Notes: generated from the letters alone by a model not told the origin. 64,000 bases of DNA from Clostridiales bacterium (GCA_024690965.1 JAILOG010000009.1:124001-188000), one strand, 5' to 3'; numbered from the stretch's first letter, positions 28,113 through 37,312 are shown. Numbers and translations: made by a program.

Positions 28113-28784
28113 ATGACCCCTAAAGAGAAAAAATTATCGCCGCAGATAGAAAGCAAGTTGCGGCACAATATACTCAGAATACCCGACGAAGCGTACAGGG
28201 CAAGCGGTATAGTTATTTACGGCAAGAGAATAAAATCTTTTGTTTTTACAACAGATATAGCCATTATCAGAAACTGCAATGCTGACGCGGTGTTTGCCGT
28301 ATATCCGTTTACGCCCCAGCCGGCAATAAGCGAGGCGATAATTAAATCTGCTTATATTCCCGTGTTTTGCGGAGTGGGCGGCGGAACCACAAAGGGATTA
28401 AGAACAATATCGCTTGCCAAAGACGCCGAAAGCCAGGGTGCGATAGGCGTTGTGCTTAATTCGCCCGTTTCGGACCTTAATCTGCTTGCGGTAGCCGAGT
28501 CGGTGGATATCCCGGTTGCTATAACGGTCACGGACAGTAATACAAATATTTCTGACAGAATAGCGGCAGGGGCTTCTATTCTTAATGTGGCAGCCGCAGC
28601 GGATACCCCCAATGTCGTAGCAAAAATACGTAAGGATTTTCCCGATATTCCCATAATAGCCACAGGCGGCAAAACTCCGGAGTCAATTCTCAAAACCATC
28701 GAAGCAGGCGCAAACGCGATAACCTATACACCGCCTTCATGCCAGGAACTGTTCAAACAAATGATGGAAAAATACAGAGGGTAA
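28113..28784 (+). CDS. TIM-barrel hydrolase-like protein
   Basis: This is a 223-residue soluble protein with a beta/alpha-barrel pattern. It has a Gly-rich turn (CGVGGGTTKG, about residue 90) and a C-terminal phosphate-binding loop typical of TIM barrels (IIATGGKTPESI, then EAGANAITYTPP). Close relatives are usually labelled only hydrolase in Clostridia, and the reaction is not known to me. It is the next gene after pfkA, with a weak hairpin between them at 28044-28083. Confidence 0.75.
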   Translation: MTPKEKKLSPQIESKLRHNILRIPDEAYRASGIVIYGKRIKSFVFTTDIAIIRNCNADAVFAVYPFTPQPAISEAIIKSAYIPVFCGVGGGTTKGLRTISLAKDAESQGAIGVVLNSPVSDLNLLAVAESVDIPVAITVTDSNTNISDRIAAGASILNVAAAADTPNVVAKIRKDFPDIPIIATGGKTPESILKTIEAGANAITYTPPSCQELFKQMMEKYRG

Positions 28785-28843
28785 ATTTAAATATACAAAT
28801 TGTATAAATAGTATTTTGCTTGTTTGTGAAAGGGGAATGTTAT

Positions 28844-31843
28844 ATGCTTGAGCTTAAAAACATAACAAAAGTGTATGAAACGGGTTCTGAAGATGTTCAC
28901 GCCCTCAACGGAATAAGTCTTAATTTCCGAGAAAATGAATTTGTGTCCATACTTGGTCCGTCCGGCTGCGGAAAAACCACACTGCTTAATATAATCGGCG
29001 GTTTGGACAGCTACACCGAGGGCGACCTTATTATTAACGGAAAAACAACAAAAAAGTACAAAAACAGAGATTGGGACGCCTACAGAAATCATTCAATAGG
29101 ATTTGTTTTTCAAACTTATAATTTAATACCGCATCAAACCGTACTGCAAAATGTTGAATTGGCGCTTGCGCTTTCGGGCGTTAAAAAATCCGAGCGCAGA
29201 AAGCAGGCAAAATCTGCTCTTGAAAAGGTAGGATTAGGCGATCAGCTCAAAAAACGCCCGAATCAGCTTTCGGGCGGTCAAATGCAGAGAGTAGCAATAG
29301 CAAGAGCAATAGTTAATAATCCAGACATAGTGCTTGCAGACGAACCCACGGGCGCGCTTGACACCGAGACCGGCAGGCAGGTAATGGAAACACTGAAAGA
29401 AATATCAAAAGACAGGCTTGTTATAATGGTTACCCATAACCCTGATCTGGCGGAGGAATATTCCACAAGAATAGTGCGTATGCTTGACGGAGTTATAACG
29501 TCCGATTCTCAGCCCGCCGATAAAAACGAGACCGCAGATTCACAAGTAGCTGTTTCTGATACTAAAAAAATGCGTCGCAGAAAAAAGAAGCCTTCAATGT
29601 CTTTTGGAACATCTTTCGGCCTTTCGCTTAAAAATTTGTTTACAAAAAAAGGGCGCACGGCGCTTACAAGCTTTGCAGGCTCAATAGGAATTATCGGAAT
29701 TGCTCTTATTTACGCTGTGTCTCAGGGTACGACCAATTATATTGAGTATGTACAGGAAGAAACGCTTACATCTTATCCTATTTCCATCAGGCAGAAAAAC
29801 GTGGATATGAGCAGTCTTATAGAAACATTTATGGGACGCGGAAAATCTACCGGTGAACACAAAAATGACTCAGTTTATCAAAAGGCGATGCTCTATGAGC
29901 TTATGAACACCGTAAATACATTGGATGAACGCGAAAACGACTTAAAGGCATTTAAAAAGTATATTGAAAAGCAACGCAAAGATTCAGACAGCGCCTTAAG
30001 CAAAGCGTTATCCGGTGTGCAATACGGCTATAATCTCGATTTGCTTGTATATACGCAGAATGTAGACAGCGACATTATCAGATGCGACGCGGAGACGCTC
30101 TTTACACAGGCGATGAAGGATTACGCCGATATGGATATGTCTTCTATGCTTGCGCTCAGACAGCAAACCACTTTTGGCAGTATGGATAATATGTTGACAT
30201 CATCTTCAAAGGTTTGGCAGGAGCTTATACCCGGTGATAACGGTGATGTTATGAATGATGTGGTAGAATCAAAATATAAGCTTTTATACGGAAAGTGGCC
30301 GAGTAAGTATAACGAGGTAGTTTTATTTGTTGACAAGAATAACGAGCTTAACGACCTGACGCTCTATACTTTGGGCTTGAAGTCGGCAGATGAGATCGAC
30401 AAGCTTTTCAAGGCTTCGTTAAATCACGAAGAAGTTGACTACGAGATCCAAAAGTGGAGCTATAAGGAAATCTGCGGTATGGATTTCAGAGTAATTCTCA
30501 ATTCAGACTGCTTCTCATATGACGATGAAAAAGAGATTTATGTTGATCTGAGAGATACATCGGCAGGGTTGAAATATTTATATGACAACGCAATAAATCT
30601 TCGTGTTACGGGGATAGCCAAGGTGGACGAAGACTCTGTTTCTTCAGATGAAAACGGACATATTGGATACACATACAAGCTTACCGAATACGTGATAGAC
30701 AAAGCTCTTAAAAGCTCCGCTATCAAGGCACAGCAAAAGGACAGCGATATAGATATATTCACGGGTTTGAAATTCAAAGACGCCGATACAGAGCTTGATA
30801 ACAAAGCAAAGGCGCAAAAATTCAAGGATTATGTTTCCCGGCTCAATACAGAAGAAAAATCTGATCTGTATGTAAAAATATCAGGCATACCAAAGGATGA
30901 GGACGTTCAGGCTTTTGTAGATCAAACTTTGGGAGACGCGTCCAGAGAAGAGCTGGAAAACAGCGTATATCAGTCGATTTCGTCCCAAATGAATATGAAT
31001 GACGAAGATATAAGATCATACATTTACAATATGACAGATGAAGAACTATACCAAATGCTGTCGCAATATATATCTCAGCAATACACAGAGCAATATTCGG
31101 CTCAGGTGACCGTTCAGCTGTCAGCGCTCTCCGGAGAACAGCTTGCCGCCGCTTTTGAAGCCGCAATGAAGGAGTATACGGTAGAGGACAGCGCCTACTA
31201 TTACGACAACGTTATAGAGTTTTCAGATTCAAGCTACAAGGATAATCTGATTAAGCTTGGTTGTATTGATCTTAATACTCCGTCTACGGTAAATCTGTAT
31301 GCTTCGAGCTTTGCGGATAAAGAAGTGATTGAGGACGTAATAGCGGAGTATAACGAAAGTGCCGACGAGTTGCAAAAGATAGAATATACCGATTATGTGG
31401 GTATAATAATGTCGTCTGTTACAACAATAATAGACGCTATAACATATGTTCTTATCGCCTTTGTAGCGGTGTCGCTTATTGTTTCGTCTATAATGATAGG
31501 GGTAATTACTCTGATATCAGTTCAGGAGAGAACGAAAGAAATAGGAATATTAAGGGCAATAGGAGCATCAAAACGCAATGTATCTGGTATGTTCAACGCC
31601 GAAACGGTGATAATAGGTTTTACTTCGGGAACCTTCGGTGTATTGATAACATACCTGTTGTGTATACCTATAAATGCCATACTTCACAGCTTAACGGGAA
31701 TTAATAATTTAAGCGCGGTTTTGCCTGCACCTGTTGCCGCGGGGCTTGTTGTTATAAGTATGCTGCTTACCCTAGCGGCGGGAATAATACCATCGCGCAG
31801 CGCTGCAAAAAAAGACCCTGTTGTTGCCTTGCGAACGGAATAA
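28844..31843 (+). CDS. ABC transporter, fused ATPase and FtsX-type permease (MacB-like)
   Basis: This is a 999-residue protein. Residues 1-225 form the ATPase, with Walker A GPSGCGKTT, signature LSGGQMQR, Walker B VLADEPTGALD and H-loop VTHN. A linker leads to a first membrane helix near residue 280. About 550 extracellular residues follow, then three C-terminal helices with the FtsX motif (QERTKEIGILRAIGASKRN). This layout is that of Firmicutes MacB/BceB-like exporters that move peptides or lipoproteins, or act mechanically on the envelope. The start follows AAAGGGGA. It is a single gene with its own terminator. Confidence 0.95.
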   Translation: MLELKNITKVYETGSEDVHALNGISLNFRENEFVSILGPSGCGKTTLLNIIGGLDSYTEGDLIINGKTTKKYKNRDWDAYRNHSIGFVFQTYNLIPHQTVLQNVELALALSGVKKSERRKQAKSALEKVGLGDQLKKRPNQLSGGQMQRVAIARAIVNNPDIVLADEPTGALDTETGRQVMETLKEISKDRLVIMVTHNPDLAEEYSTRIVRMLDGVITSDSQPADKNETADSQVAVSDTKKMRRRKKKPSMSFGTSFGLSLKNLFTKKGRTALTSFAGSIGIIGIALIYAVSQGTTNYIEYVQEETLTSYPISIRQKNVDMSSLIETFMGRGKSTGEHKNDSVYQKAMLYELMNTVNTLDERENDLKAFKKYIEKQRKDSDSALSKALSGVQYGYNLDLLVYTQNVDSDIIRCDAETLFTQAMKDYADMDMSSMLALRQQTTFGSMDNMLTSSSKVWQELIPGDNGDVMNDVVESKYKLLYGKWPSKYNEVVLFVDKNNELNDLTLYTLGLKSADEIDKLFKASLNHEEVDYEIQKWSYKEICGMDFRVILNSDCFSYDDEKEIYVDLRDTSAGLKYLYDNAINLRVTGIAKVDEDSVSSDENGHIGYTYKLTEYVIDKALKSSAIKAQQKDSDIDIFTGLKFKDADTELDNKAKAQKFKDYVSRLNTEEKSDLYVKISGIPKDEDVQAFVDQTLGDASREELENSVYQSISSQMNMNDEDIRSYIYNMTDEELYQMLSQYISQQYTEQYSAQVTVQLSALSGEQLAAAFEAAMKEYTVEDSAYYYDNVIEFSDSSYKDNLIKLGCIDLNTPSTVNLYASSFADKEVIEDVIAEYNESADELQKIEYTDYVGIIMSSVTTIIDAITYVLIAFVAVSLIVSSIMIGVITLISVQERTKEIGILRAIGASKRNVSGMFNAETVIIGFTSGTFGVLITYLLCIPINAILHSLTGINNLSAVLPAPVAAGLVVISMLLTLAAGIIPSRSAAKKDPVVALRTE

Positions 31844-31860
31844 TAACAAAATAAAAAAAT

Positions 31861-31886
31861 CCTGCCGGAATAATCGGCAGGGTTTT
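31861..31886 (+). terminator. Terminator of the ABC transporter gene
   Basis: CCTGCCG and CGGCAGG pair around a 7-nt loop, followed by GTTTTC. It also lies at the convergent end of the lipoprotein gene on the other strand. Confidence 0.85.
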
Positions 31887-31902
31887 CTTATGTTATTTAT
31901 TA

Positions 31903-32388
31903 TTATTCAATTTTAAAGGCATATGTACTTCCTGCGTTTATGTCTGTTTGATCCACGCCCGTTGTCGCGTACTCTCCGTCAATATAAAATGCCCAATAAA
32001 CTCCGTCTGTGTTGAAATCAGCAGTGATACCGTTTACGGTTTTTACATATAATCCGTATTCACTGTCTTCACCCTCGATAAGTCCGAGGTCGAGAAGAGC
32101 TTCACCGACTGTTGTTTTGTCGGTATGAATCTCAAATTTTGTCTCTTTGCCGTCTTTGTCGGTCACATTGAATAAGAATTGAGTTTCGCCTTCTCCAAGT
32201 ACCGTTAAGTTGGATTGCTCGTCCACTGTGCTTGTTGCTGCCTGAGATTGTGTTTCAACCTGTGCTGCAGATGAGCCGGCTCCGCCGGAATCTTTGCTGC
32301 CGCAAGCTGTTGCAGTTAGCGCCATAGCCGCAATAAGCGCTGTGCAAACAATCATTGACAGACGTCTTTTAAGTTGTGATAATGTCAT
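31903..32388 (-). CDS. DUF4430 (transcobalamin C-terminal-like) lipoprotein under B12 control
   Basis: This is a 161-residue protein. A lipoprotein signal peptide ends in the lipobox TATAC (Cys at about residue 29). A Ser/Gln/Thr-rich linker follows. Residues of about 75-161 form one domain with the YVKTVNGI, WAFYIDGEYA and GV-plus-DI-AG pattern of DUF4430, which is related to the cobalamin-binding C-terminal domain of transcobalamin. The cobalamin riboswitch immediately upstream supports a role in capturing corrinoids at the cell surface. No ABC or ECF transporter is adjacent, so it must work with a system elsewhere. A GGAGA site precedes the ATG. Confidence 0.9.
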   Translation of the reverse strand: MTLSQLKRRLSMIVCTALIAAMALTATACGSKDSGGAGSSAAQVETQSQAATSTVDEQSNLTVLGEGETQFLFNVTDKDGKETKFEIHTDKTTVGEALLDLGLIEGEDSEYGLYVKTVNGITADFNTDGVYWAFYIDGEYATTGVDQTDINAGSTYAFKIE

Positions 32389-32450
32389 TTGTTTGTCTCC
32401 TTATAATTTAAATTTTTCCTCGTTATATGCCGGCGCTCGCGGCTAACGAT

Positions 32451-32617
32451 TTTTGCGGTAAGGATATTTCGGCTCTGTGCAGAATTTGTCCGCCTTCTCA
32501 GATAATTATCCAATGGCTTTTCTTCGTTGCGCGGCACAGCAAATAGGACAAATCAAATAAACACATCACGGCGACGGGCTCGCACAGGAATTTCACCTGT
32601 TTCCCCTTACGGCAAAA
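32451..32617 (-). promoter_or_regulatory. Cobalamin (adenosylcobalamin-type) riboswitch
   Basis: Read on the minus strand, P1 is a 13-bp stem (TTTTGCCGTAAGG with CCTTACCGCAAAA, one mismatch). Inside it are the conserved GGGGAAAC-AGGTGAAATTCCTGT core, the GC-AGCCCGTC-CCGTGATG segment, a CCATTGG element, a GAAGGCGG element and a final AGCCGAAATATCC box. These match the cobalamin riboswitch consensus closely. A further hairpin (CGTTA...TAACG, about 32420-32450) follows before the ribosome site and probably forms the expression platform. Confidence 0.93.
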
Positions 32618-32662
32618 TCTATTTTAACTCTTGCAAGTCAAAATGCGAAAACAGTTTAAAAT

Positions 32663-33526
32663 TTACTCAAGATCTTTTAATTCTTCCAATTCTTTCTTGT
32701 CTATTCTTATTTGTGCGTCTTTTATGGTTTTTATTTCGTTTACCTTATACGTATGGGTTATGCCCTCCGGGGAGTGGTCTAAATGTACCTTAATATTTCC
32801 GCTGATAAGATTGATTTCGGTGACAACACCTTTTCCTTCGGGCGTGCTTACGATAGCCCCTGTTTTTGGTGTCTTTTTAAGCAAATCCGTATATACAGGC
32901 TGCTCATATTGCAGGCAACACATAAGCCTTCCGCAAGCGCCCGATATTTTAACCGGGCTTAAAGATAATCCCTGTTCTTTTGCCATTTTTATAGATACAG
33001 GCTGAAAGGCGTTTAAAAATTCTTTGCAACAAAAAGGCCTGCCGCATATACCGATACCGCCGAGCATCTTTGCTTCGTCTCTTACGCCTATTTGCCTGAG
33101 CTCAATTCTGGTGTGGAATACGGATGCAAGGTCTTTTACAAGGCTTCTGAAATCAAGTCTGCCGTCCGCGGTAAAGTAGAACAGTATTTTGCTGTTGTCA
33201 AATGTATATTCCACCCCTACAAGATTCATAGGCAGGTTATGAGCCGCTATCTTTTCTTCGCATATTTGATAAGCTTTTTGCTCTTTTTCTTCGTTTTCTT
33301 TTAGTTTTGCAATATCTTCATCTGTCGCAATGCGTATAAGCTTTTTTAACGGATGAACGACTTCTTCATCGTCTACCATTTTGTTACCGCAAACAACTGT
33401 GCCGCACTCAATACCGCGTGCTGTTTCAACAATTACTTTTGTTTCGGGCTCAATTTTATTGCCGTCAGGGTCAAAATAATAGACCTTGCCGACTTCTCTG
33501 AATTTTACTCCAATTATCTCAATCAT
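32663..33526 (-). CDS. ricT: Regulatory protein RicT (PSP1/YaaT family)
   Basis: This is a 287-residue protein. The PSP1 domain carries ETARGIECG near the N-terminus and the conserved cysteine motifs GICGRPFCCKEF and GRLMCCLQYE (about residues 165-215). These bind an Fe-S cluster in the RicAFT complex, which affects mRNA processing, sporulation and biofilm formation in Bacillus. I chose the ATG that gives MIEIIGVKFREVG, the family's usual start. An ATG eight codons upstream (33550) sits directly on an AAGGA site with no spacing. It lies 31 bp behind holB, the normal Firmicutes order. Confidence 0.93.
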   Translation of the reverse strand: MIEIIGVKFREVGKVYYFDPDGNKIEPETKVIVETARGIECGTVVCGNKMVDDEEVVHPLKKLIRIATDEDIAKLKENEEKEQKAYQICEEKIAAHNLPMNLVGVEYTFDNSKILFYFTADGRLDFRSLVKDLASVFHTRIELRQIGVRDEAKMLGGIGICGRPFCCKEFLNAFQPVSIKMAKEQGLSLSPVKISGACGRLMCCLQYEQPVYTDLLKKTPKTGAIVSTPEGKGVVTEINLISGNIKVHLDHSPEGITHTYKVNEIKTIKDAQIRIDKKELEELKDLE

Positions 33527-33557
33527 AATACTTAAGGCAGTATTCTGCATTCCTTTC

Positions 33558-34427
33558 TTAGTTATTATCTGCTTTTATTTTTTCAAGTGCTGAACAAAGC
33601 CAGGTTGAGAATAAATTTATATTCGTGTTTCTTTTCATTCCGTCTGTGGCTTCGTCTATCGTTGATATCATTGCCGTTAGCTTCTTTTTGGAGAGGGCTT
33701 TTCTCAAATTTTGTGATTCTGCGCTGTAAGGTAGATATGCTTTATTCAACAGAGCGCATACCAAAATTTGTTTTAGTTCACTTAAAACAAGTAAATAATA
33801 ATCTCTGTCTCCGCCGCTGAAATATGTTGCCCACATTAAATCGTAACCTGTGTTTTTGCAAAGCGCCGATGCAATTTCCGATGCTCTTTCAACAGCTTTT
33901 TGCTTTTCTTCCGAGCCTTCGTCCGGCGTTGAGCTTATGCTTATGGAAATACACCTTGAGGTTATCGTTTCAAGCAAACCGTACGCGGATGTGCATTGCA
34001 GAATATATAATATATTTCCCGCGGGTTCTTCCAAACTCTTTAAAAAGGCGTTTTGGGCCTGTGTATTCAAAAGCTCGCAGTCCTCAAGAATATACACCTT
34101 GCAATCGGCTTCGTTTGGTTTAATATATGAATCTCCGCATATCCTTCTTATATCGCTTACGTTAATTCTACCGTTAGTTCCTGTACCTTTTACCCACATT
34201 ATGTCGGGATGGTTTTTAGAAAAGGCTTTAACGCAATTACCGCATTTAAAACAGGGCTTATTTTCACCTGCGCAGACGGCGTAAGCCGCTATAAACTTGG
34301 CCGCGCTGAGAGATTCCGTTTTATTTGCACCCTGAAGAATAATTGCGTGGGGGAGAGCGTCACTTTTGAGAAAATCAATAACTTTTTGTTTTGAGGAAAA
34401 ATCAAATTGTTCCTGCAGGGCACACAT
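33558..34427 (-). CDS. holB: DNA polymerase III delta' subunit
   Basis: This is a 289-residue clamp-loader subunit. The N-terminal PHAIILQGANKTES segment occupies the Walker A position but is degenerate, as is usual for delta'. The zinc-binding knot is complete (CAGENKPCFKCGNC). The YILEDCELLNTQAQNAFLKSLEEP block and the SRC motif (TSRC) follow. It helps load the sliding clamp at the replication fork. The ATG at 34427 is preferred because AAGAGGTG precedes it. Confidence 0.95.
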   Translation of the reverse strand: MCALQEQFDFSSKQKVIDFLKSDALPHAIILQGANKTESLSAAKFIAAYAVCAGENKPCFKCGNCVKAFSKNHPDIMWVKGTGTNGRINVSDIRRICGDSYIKPNEADCKVYILEDCELLNTQAQNAFLKSLEEPAGNILYILQCTSAYGLLETITSRCISISISSTPDEGSEEKQKAVERASEIASALCKNTGYDLMWATYFSGGDRDYYLLVLSELKQILVCALLNKAYLPYSAESQNLRKALSKKKLTAMISTIDEATDGMKRNTNINLFSTWLCSALEKIKADNN

Positions 34428-34531
34428 AAAAGCACCTCTTTTCACTATCGGGTATTGTAACACAATTTCGACTGATTATCAAGTGTTAAACTCAGATTTA
34501 CCGCAAGACAGGGGTAAGCCATACAAAAACT

Positions 34532-34576
34532 CGCCGGGAAGGCTTAAAGAGTTTATTATCTCTCAGCTTCCCGGCG
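34532..34576 (-). terminator. Terminator of the DtxR/MntR-like gene
   Basis: CGCCGGGAAG and CTTCCCGGCG form a 10-bp stem around about 25 nt. On the minus strand AGTTTTTG follows. Confidence 0.8.
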
Positions 34577-34584
34577 TAATTGCC

Positions 34585-34959
34585 TTATTTGTTATTTATT
34601 GACTCTATGTGTTTTTTTATTGCGTTAAATGAGTCGTCGCTTATATCGTGTTCAATCTTGCAGGCGTCCGCGGCGGCTGTTTTTTTATCAACGCCCAACC
34701 GTATGAGCATATCTGTTAGTACATTATGCCGCTCATAAATTTTTTCGGCAATGTTTTTTCCTTCTTTTGTAAGGGTTATAGAACCGTTTTCATCGATCTT
34801 TATAAATTCTCCGGATTTCAGCAACCCCATTGCTCGGCTTACGGAGGGTTTTGAGTATCCCATATGTTCGCTTATATCTATCGCGCGAACACAGCCCTTT
34901 TGCTTTGACAGTATAAGTATGGTTTCAAGGTACATTTCGCCGGATTCCTGTAAATTCAT
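34585..34959 (-). CDS. DtxR/MntR-family metal-dependent repressor
   Basis: This is a 124-residue protein. The winged helix (about residues 8-65, with VRAIDISEHMGYSKPSVSRAM as recognition region) is followed by the metal-binding and dimerisation helices (KIYERHNVLTDMLIRLGV and CKIEHDIS). The His and Glu residues there match the MntR/DtxR metal site. The SH3-like third domain of DtxR is absent, which favours the short MntR type. It would repress metal uptake genes when Mn2+ or Fe2+ is plentiful. No transporter gene is adjacent, so its targets are elsewhere. Confidence 0.9.
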   Translation of the reverse strand: MNLQESGEMYLETILILSKQKGCVRAIDISEHMGYSKPSVSRAMGLLKSGEFIKIDENGSITLTKEGKNIAEKIYERHNVLTDMLIRLGVDKKTAAADACKIEHDISDDSFNAIKKHIESINNK

Positions 34960-35077
34960 AAATGTCCCTCCTTAGCCGTTAGGATTAAATAAGCAACCGA
35001 AGATCAGCCGAAAAATAAGCGTCAAACTCCCTTACACGGTTATGATATCATATTTGCGGCGCGTTTTCAAGAAGATT

Positions 35078-35803
35078 TTATATCTCCGGAGAAAATGAGG
35101 GCATTAATTTAAGCTTAAATAAATTTGCTTTGTGTCGTTTATCTATCATCTCTTTGTGAGCAAGATCTTCAATTTCTCCCGTGCGTATATATTTATCAAG
35201 CTCCGCGTAAGTAAAGCCCAAATTTTCTTCGTCTGTTTTTCCGCACAGCCCGTCTATCGGCACTTTGTCTATTAACGCGTCGGGCAAACCGAGTAATCTT
35301 CCTATTTCTTTTACCTCTGCAACTGTCAGATTTGCGCAGGGGCTGAAATCGCCTGCCGCGTCACCGTATCTTGTAGAGTAACCGACATAATCTTCCGAGA
35401 GATTACAGGTGTTGGCAACTCTGCCGTTATGACTTTGAGATACGGCGTAAAGCGTCGTCATACGAACACGCGGAGGAATATTTATCGAGCTTTGCTTTGA
35501 TATCTCAAACGGAAGATTATTCTTTATACCGTCTACGGCATCTTTTATATTAATTACGTAGTGCTTTATGTCAAGATGATTAACAAGCAGATGAGCCATA
35601 TCAATATCGTGCTGTTCGCCGCAGGGCATAAGCACGCCAATCACTCGCTCTTTGCCCAAAGCCTCAACACACAGCGCGGCAACCACAGAGCTGTCTTTAC
35701 CGCCCGATATACCTACAACCGCGTTGCAGCCTTTGCCGTTTTCTTCAAAAAAGTCTCTTATCCATTGTACACAATCGTTTTTTACTTTCTGCGCGTTAAA
35801 CAT
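35078..35803 (-). CDS. nadE: NAD+ synthase, ammonia-dependent
   Basis: This is a 241-residue protein. The ATP-pyrophosphatase loop GISGGKDSS (about residue 34) and the downstream NTCNLSEDYVGYSTRYGDAAGDFSP active-site block identify NadE. It amidates nicotinic acid adenine dinucleotide with ammonia, the last step of NAD biosynthesis. There is no glutaminase domain, so free ammonia is the donor. The start has a GGAGGTC-type site. Single gene. Confidence 0.96.
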   Translation of the reverse strand: MFNAQKVKNDCVQWIRDFFEENGKGCNAVVGISGGKDSSVVAALCVEALGKERVIGVLMPCGEQHDIDMAHLLVNHLDIKHYVINIKDAVDGIKNNLPFEISKQSSINIPPRVRMTTLYAVSQSHNGRVANTCNLSEDYVGYSTRYGDAAGDFSPCANLTVAEVKEIGRLLGLPDALIDKVPIDGLCGKTDEENLGFTYAELDKYIRTGEIEDLAHKEMIDKRHKANLFKLKLMPSFSPEI

Positions 35804-35908
35804 AATGACCTCCGGGCTTATATGTAAATTAATATTCTAAACCATTGAAAGTGTTCGCTTTTATTATATAGCGAAACTTGACAAGTTTCTTTAAAAAATG
35901 AATAATAC

Positions 35909-35950
35909 AAAGCGAAAATCCCACCGACTGCATCGACAGGATTTTCGCTT
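35909..35950 (-). terminator. Terminator of the tRNA operon
   Basis: AAGCGAAAATCC and GGATTTTCGCTT form a 12-bp stem immediately behind tRNA-Cys. On the minus strand TTTGTATTATT follows. Confidence 0.85.
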
Positions 35951-36025
35951 TGGAGGCGTCACCCGGATTTGAACCGGGGAATCAGAGTTTTGCAGACTCG
36001 TGCCTTACCACTTGGCTATGACGCC
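35951..36025 (-). tRNA. tRNA-Cys (GCA)
   Basis: Complete cloverleaf on the minus strand: acceptor stem GGCGTCA/TGACGCC, anticodon loop CTGCAAA giving GCA, and a TTCAAAT T-loop. CCA is encoded. The first anticodon-stem pair is a C-U mismatch. Confidence 0.96.
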
Positions 36026-36069
36026 TTATATTGCTTCGGCACTAAACAAACCGCTTAGTGCCGAAAAAT

Positions 36070-36145
36070 TGGAGCGGATGACGAGGCTCGAACTCGCTAC
36101 CTCCACCTTGGCAAGGTGGCGCTCTACCAGATGAGCTACATCCGC
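36070..36145 (-). tRNA. tRNA-Gly (GCC)
   Basis: Cloverleaf with acceptor GCGGATG/CATCCGC, anticodon loop TTGCCAA giving GCC, and a TTCGAGC T-loop. CCA is encoded. Confidence 0.97.
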
Positions 36146-36149
36146 AAAA

Positions 36150-36225
36150 TGGTGCCTTCGGACGGAATCGAACCATCGACACGGGGATTTTCAGTCCCCT
36201 GCTCTACCGACTGAGCTACAAAGGC
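36150..36225 (-). tRNA. tRNA-Phe (GAA)
   Basis: Cloverleaf with acceptor GCCTTTG/CGAAGGC (one G-U), anticodon loop CTGAAAA giving GAA, and a TTCGATT T-loop. CCA is encoded. Confidence 0.97.
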
Positions 36226-36231
36226 AAAAAG

Positions 36232-36308
36232 TGGCGACCCGGAACGGGCTCGAACCGTCGACCTCTAGCGTGACAGGCTAGCGTTCTAACCAACTGAACT
36301 ACCGGGCC
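36232..36308 (-). tRNA. tRNA-Asp (GTC)
   Basis: Cloverleaf with acceptor GGCCCGG/CCGGGTC (one G-U), anticodon loop CTGTCAC giving GTC, and discriminator G as expected for Asp. CCA is encoded. Confidence 0.97.
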
Positions 36309-36315
36309 ACTCAAG

Positions 36316-36391
36316 TGGTGGGAACAATAGGGCTCGAACCTATGACCCTCTGCTTGTAAGGCAGATGCTCTCCCAGCTGAGCTATGCTCCC
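36316..36391 (-). tRNA. tRNA-Val (TAC)
   Basis: Cloverleaf with acceptor GGGAGCA/TGTTCCC (one G-U), anticodon loop CTTACAA giving TAC, and a TTCGAGC T-loop. CCA is encoded. It is the first gene of the five-tRNA operon. Confidence 0.97.
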
Positions 36392-36428
36392 ACATTCGCC
36401 GCCGCACTATTGTGCTGACGACTCGACC

Positions 36429-36457
36429 ATAATACTACTTTAGATTTACTTTGTCAA
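36429..36457 (-). promoter_or_regulatory. Promoter of the five-tRNA operon
   Basis: On the minus strand: TTGACA (36457-36452), a 17-bp spacer and TATTAT (36434-36429). Confidence 0.85.
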
Positions 36458-36493
36458 TAGTTTTTTGAAATTTTTTTATTATCCGTAAATCCC

Positions 36494-37312
36494 TTACTCA
36501 GCCGCAAAGTTGATTTCGCCTGTGTTAAATATTTCGTTATTGCTGTCGTCTTCAAGAGCAAACGTCATTGATATGGTATCTGTTTTGTTTTCTATGGCAG
36601 AAGTCATACACGCGCTTATGTCTTTTTCTTCGCCCGGTTCTAAGATTTCATATACAGAAAAATTGGCCGATTTTCCGTTGATTTTTGTATTGTATGACCT
36701 TATTACCGCCGCGTTGCTGCTGTTATTTTTGGCGTATAAGTTAAAGTATTCATTTTCCGTACCTTTGTATCTTAAAGTTACTCCATACGCCGAGAAAACC
36801 TGTGAATTTTCCAGAGTTACTTTTTCGTCGGCGACGGTTAAGGTTTCTCTGTATTCTGCCATTTCGTTGATAAGACCGTCTTGATTTACGTATACGCCGT
36901 ATATTCCGTCGTCTGATATTTCTTTTAGTACTCCTGTAAGCGTGCATTTGTCATTATTCTGTGGATAGTCGTTTTTATCCGATAAGTCTTTGACAAACGG
37001 AATATCTATGCTGTTTTCGTCTTTATCGCTTATCACAAGATAATAATATGTTTTTTCCTCTACATTTATTACTTTAACTGTACCCGATATTTTTACGGTA
37101 GAACCGTCGTAGCTTTCCGGCTCATTGTAAAAGCTTTCCATAAATTTGCAGGCAGCCTGTAAGTCCGTGCTGACAAGGTCGTGGTCTATTTTTTCTACTG
37201 TTTCCGTATCTTGCTGCGCCGATGAATCATTATTTCCGTCGTTGCTGTTACACGAAGACATAATAATGATTGCTAAAGCTGCGCAAAGCAGTAATATTAA
37301 AGCTTTTTTCAT
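36494..37312 (-). CDS. Lipoprotein with OB-fold-like domain
   Basis: This is a 272-residue protein. A lipoprotein signal peptide ends with the lipobox MSSC (Cys at about 21), followed by an Asn/Asp/Ser-rich linker. Residues of about 60-150 have the strand pattern of an OB-fold (YDGSTVKISGTVKVI, then CTLTGVLKEI) as in tRNA-anti-like domains of lipoproteins. A C-terminal beta-sandwich follows (YNTKINGKSANF, EILEPGEEKDIS), like those that stabilise cell-surface proteins. The function is not known. It has its own promoter. Confidence 0.85.
   Translation of the reverse strand: MKKALILLLCAALAIIIMSSCNSNDGNNDSSAQQDTETVEKIDHDLVSTDLQAACKFMESFYNEPESYDGSTVKISGTVKVINVEEKTYYYLVISDKDENSIDIPFVKDLSDKNDYPQNNDKCTLTGVLKEISDDGIYGVYVNQDGLINEMAEYRETLTVADEKVTLENSQVFSAYGVTLRYKGTENEYFNLYAKNNSSNAAVIRSYNTKINGKSANFSVYEILEPGEEKDISACMTSAIENKTDTISMTFALEDDSNNEIFNTGEINFAAE

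Noticed and set aside
35951..36391. The tRNA cluster as an integration site for the accessory region
   Set aside because: No tRNA 3'-end duplication, integrase gene or attachment-site repeat is visible; the accessory DNA lies on the 5' side of the operon.
36216..36407. A 63-codon minus-strand frame over tRNA genes
   Set aside because: It lies entirely on tRNA-Asp and tRNA-Val and is a by-product of their sequence.
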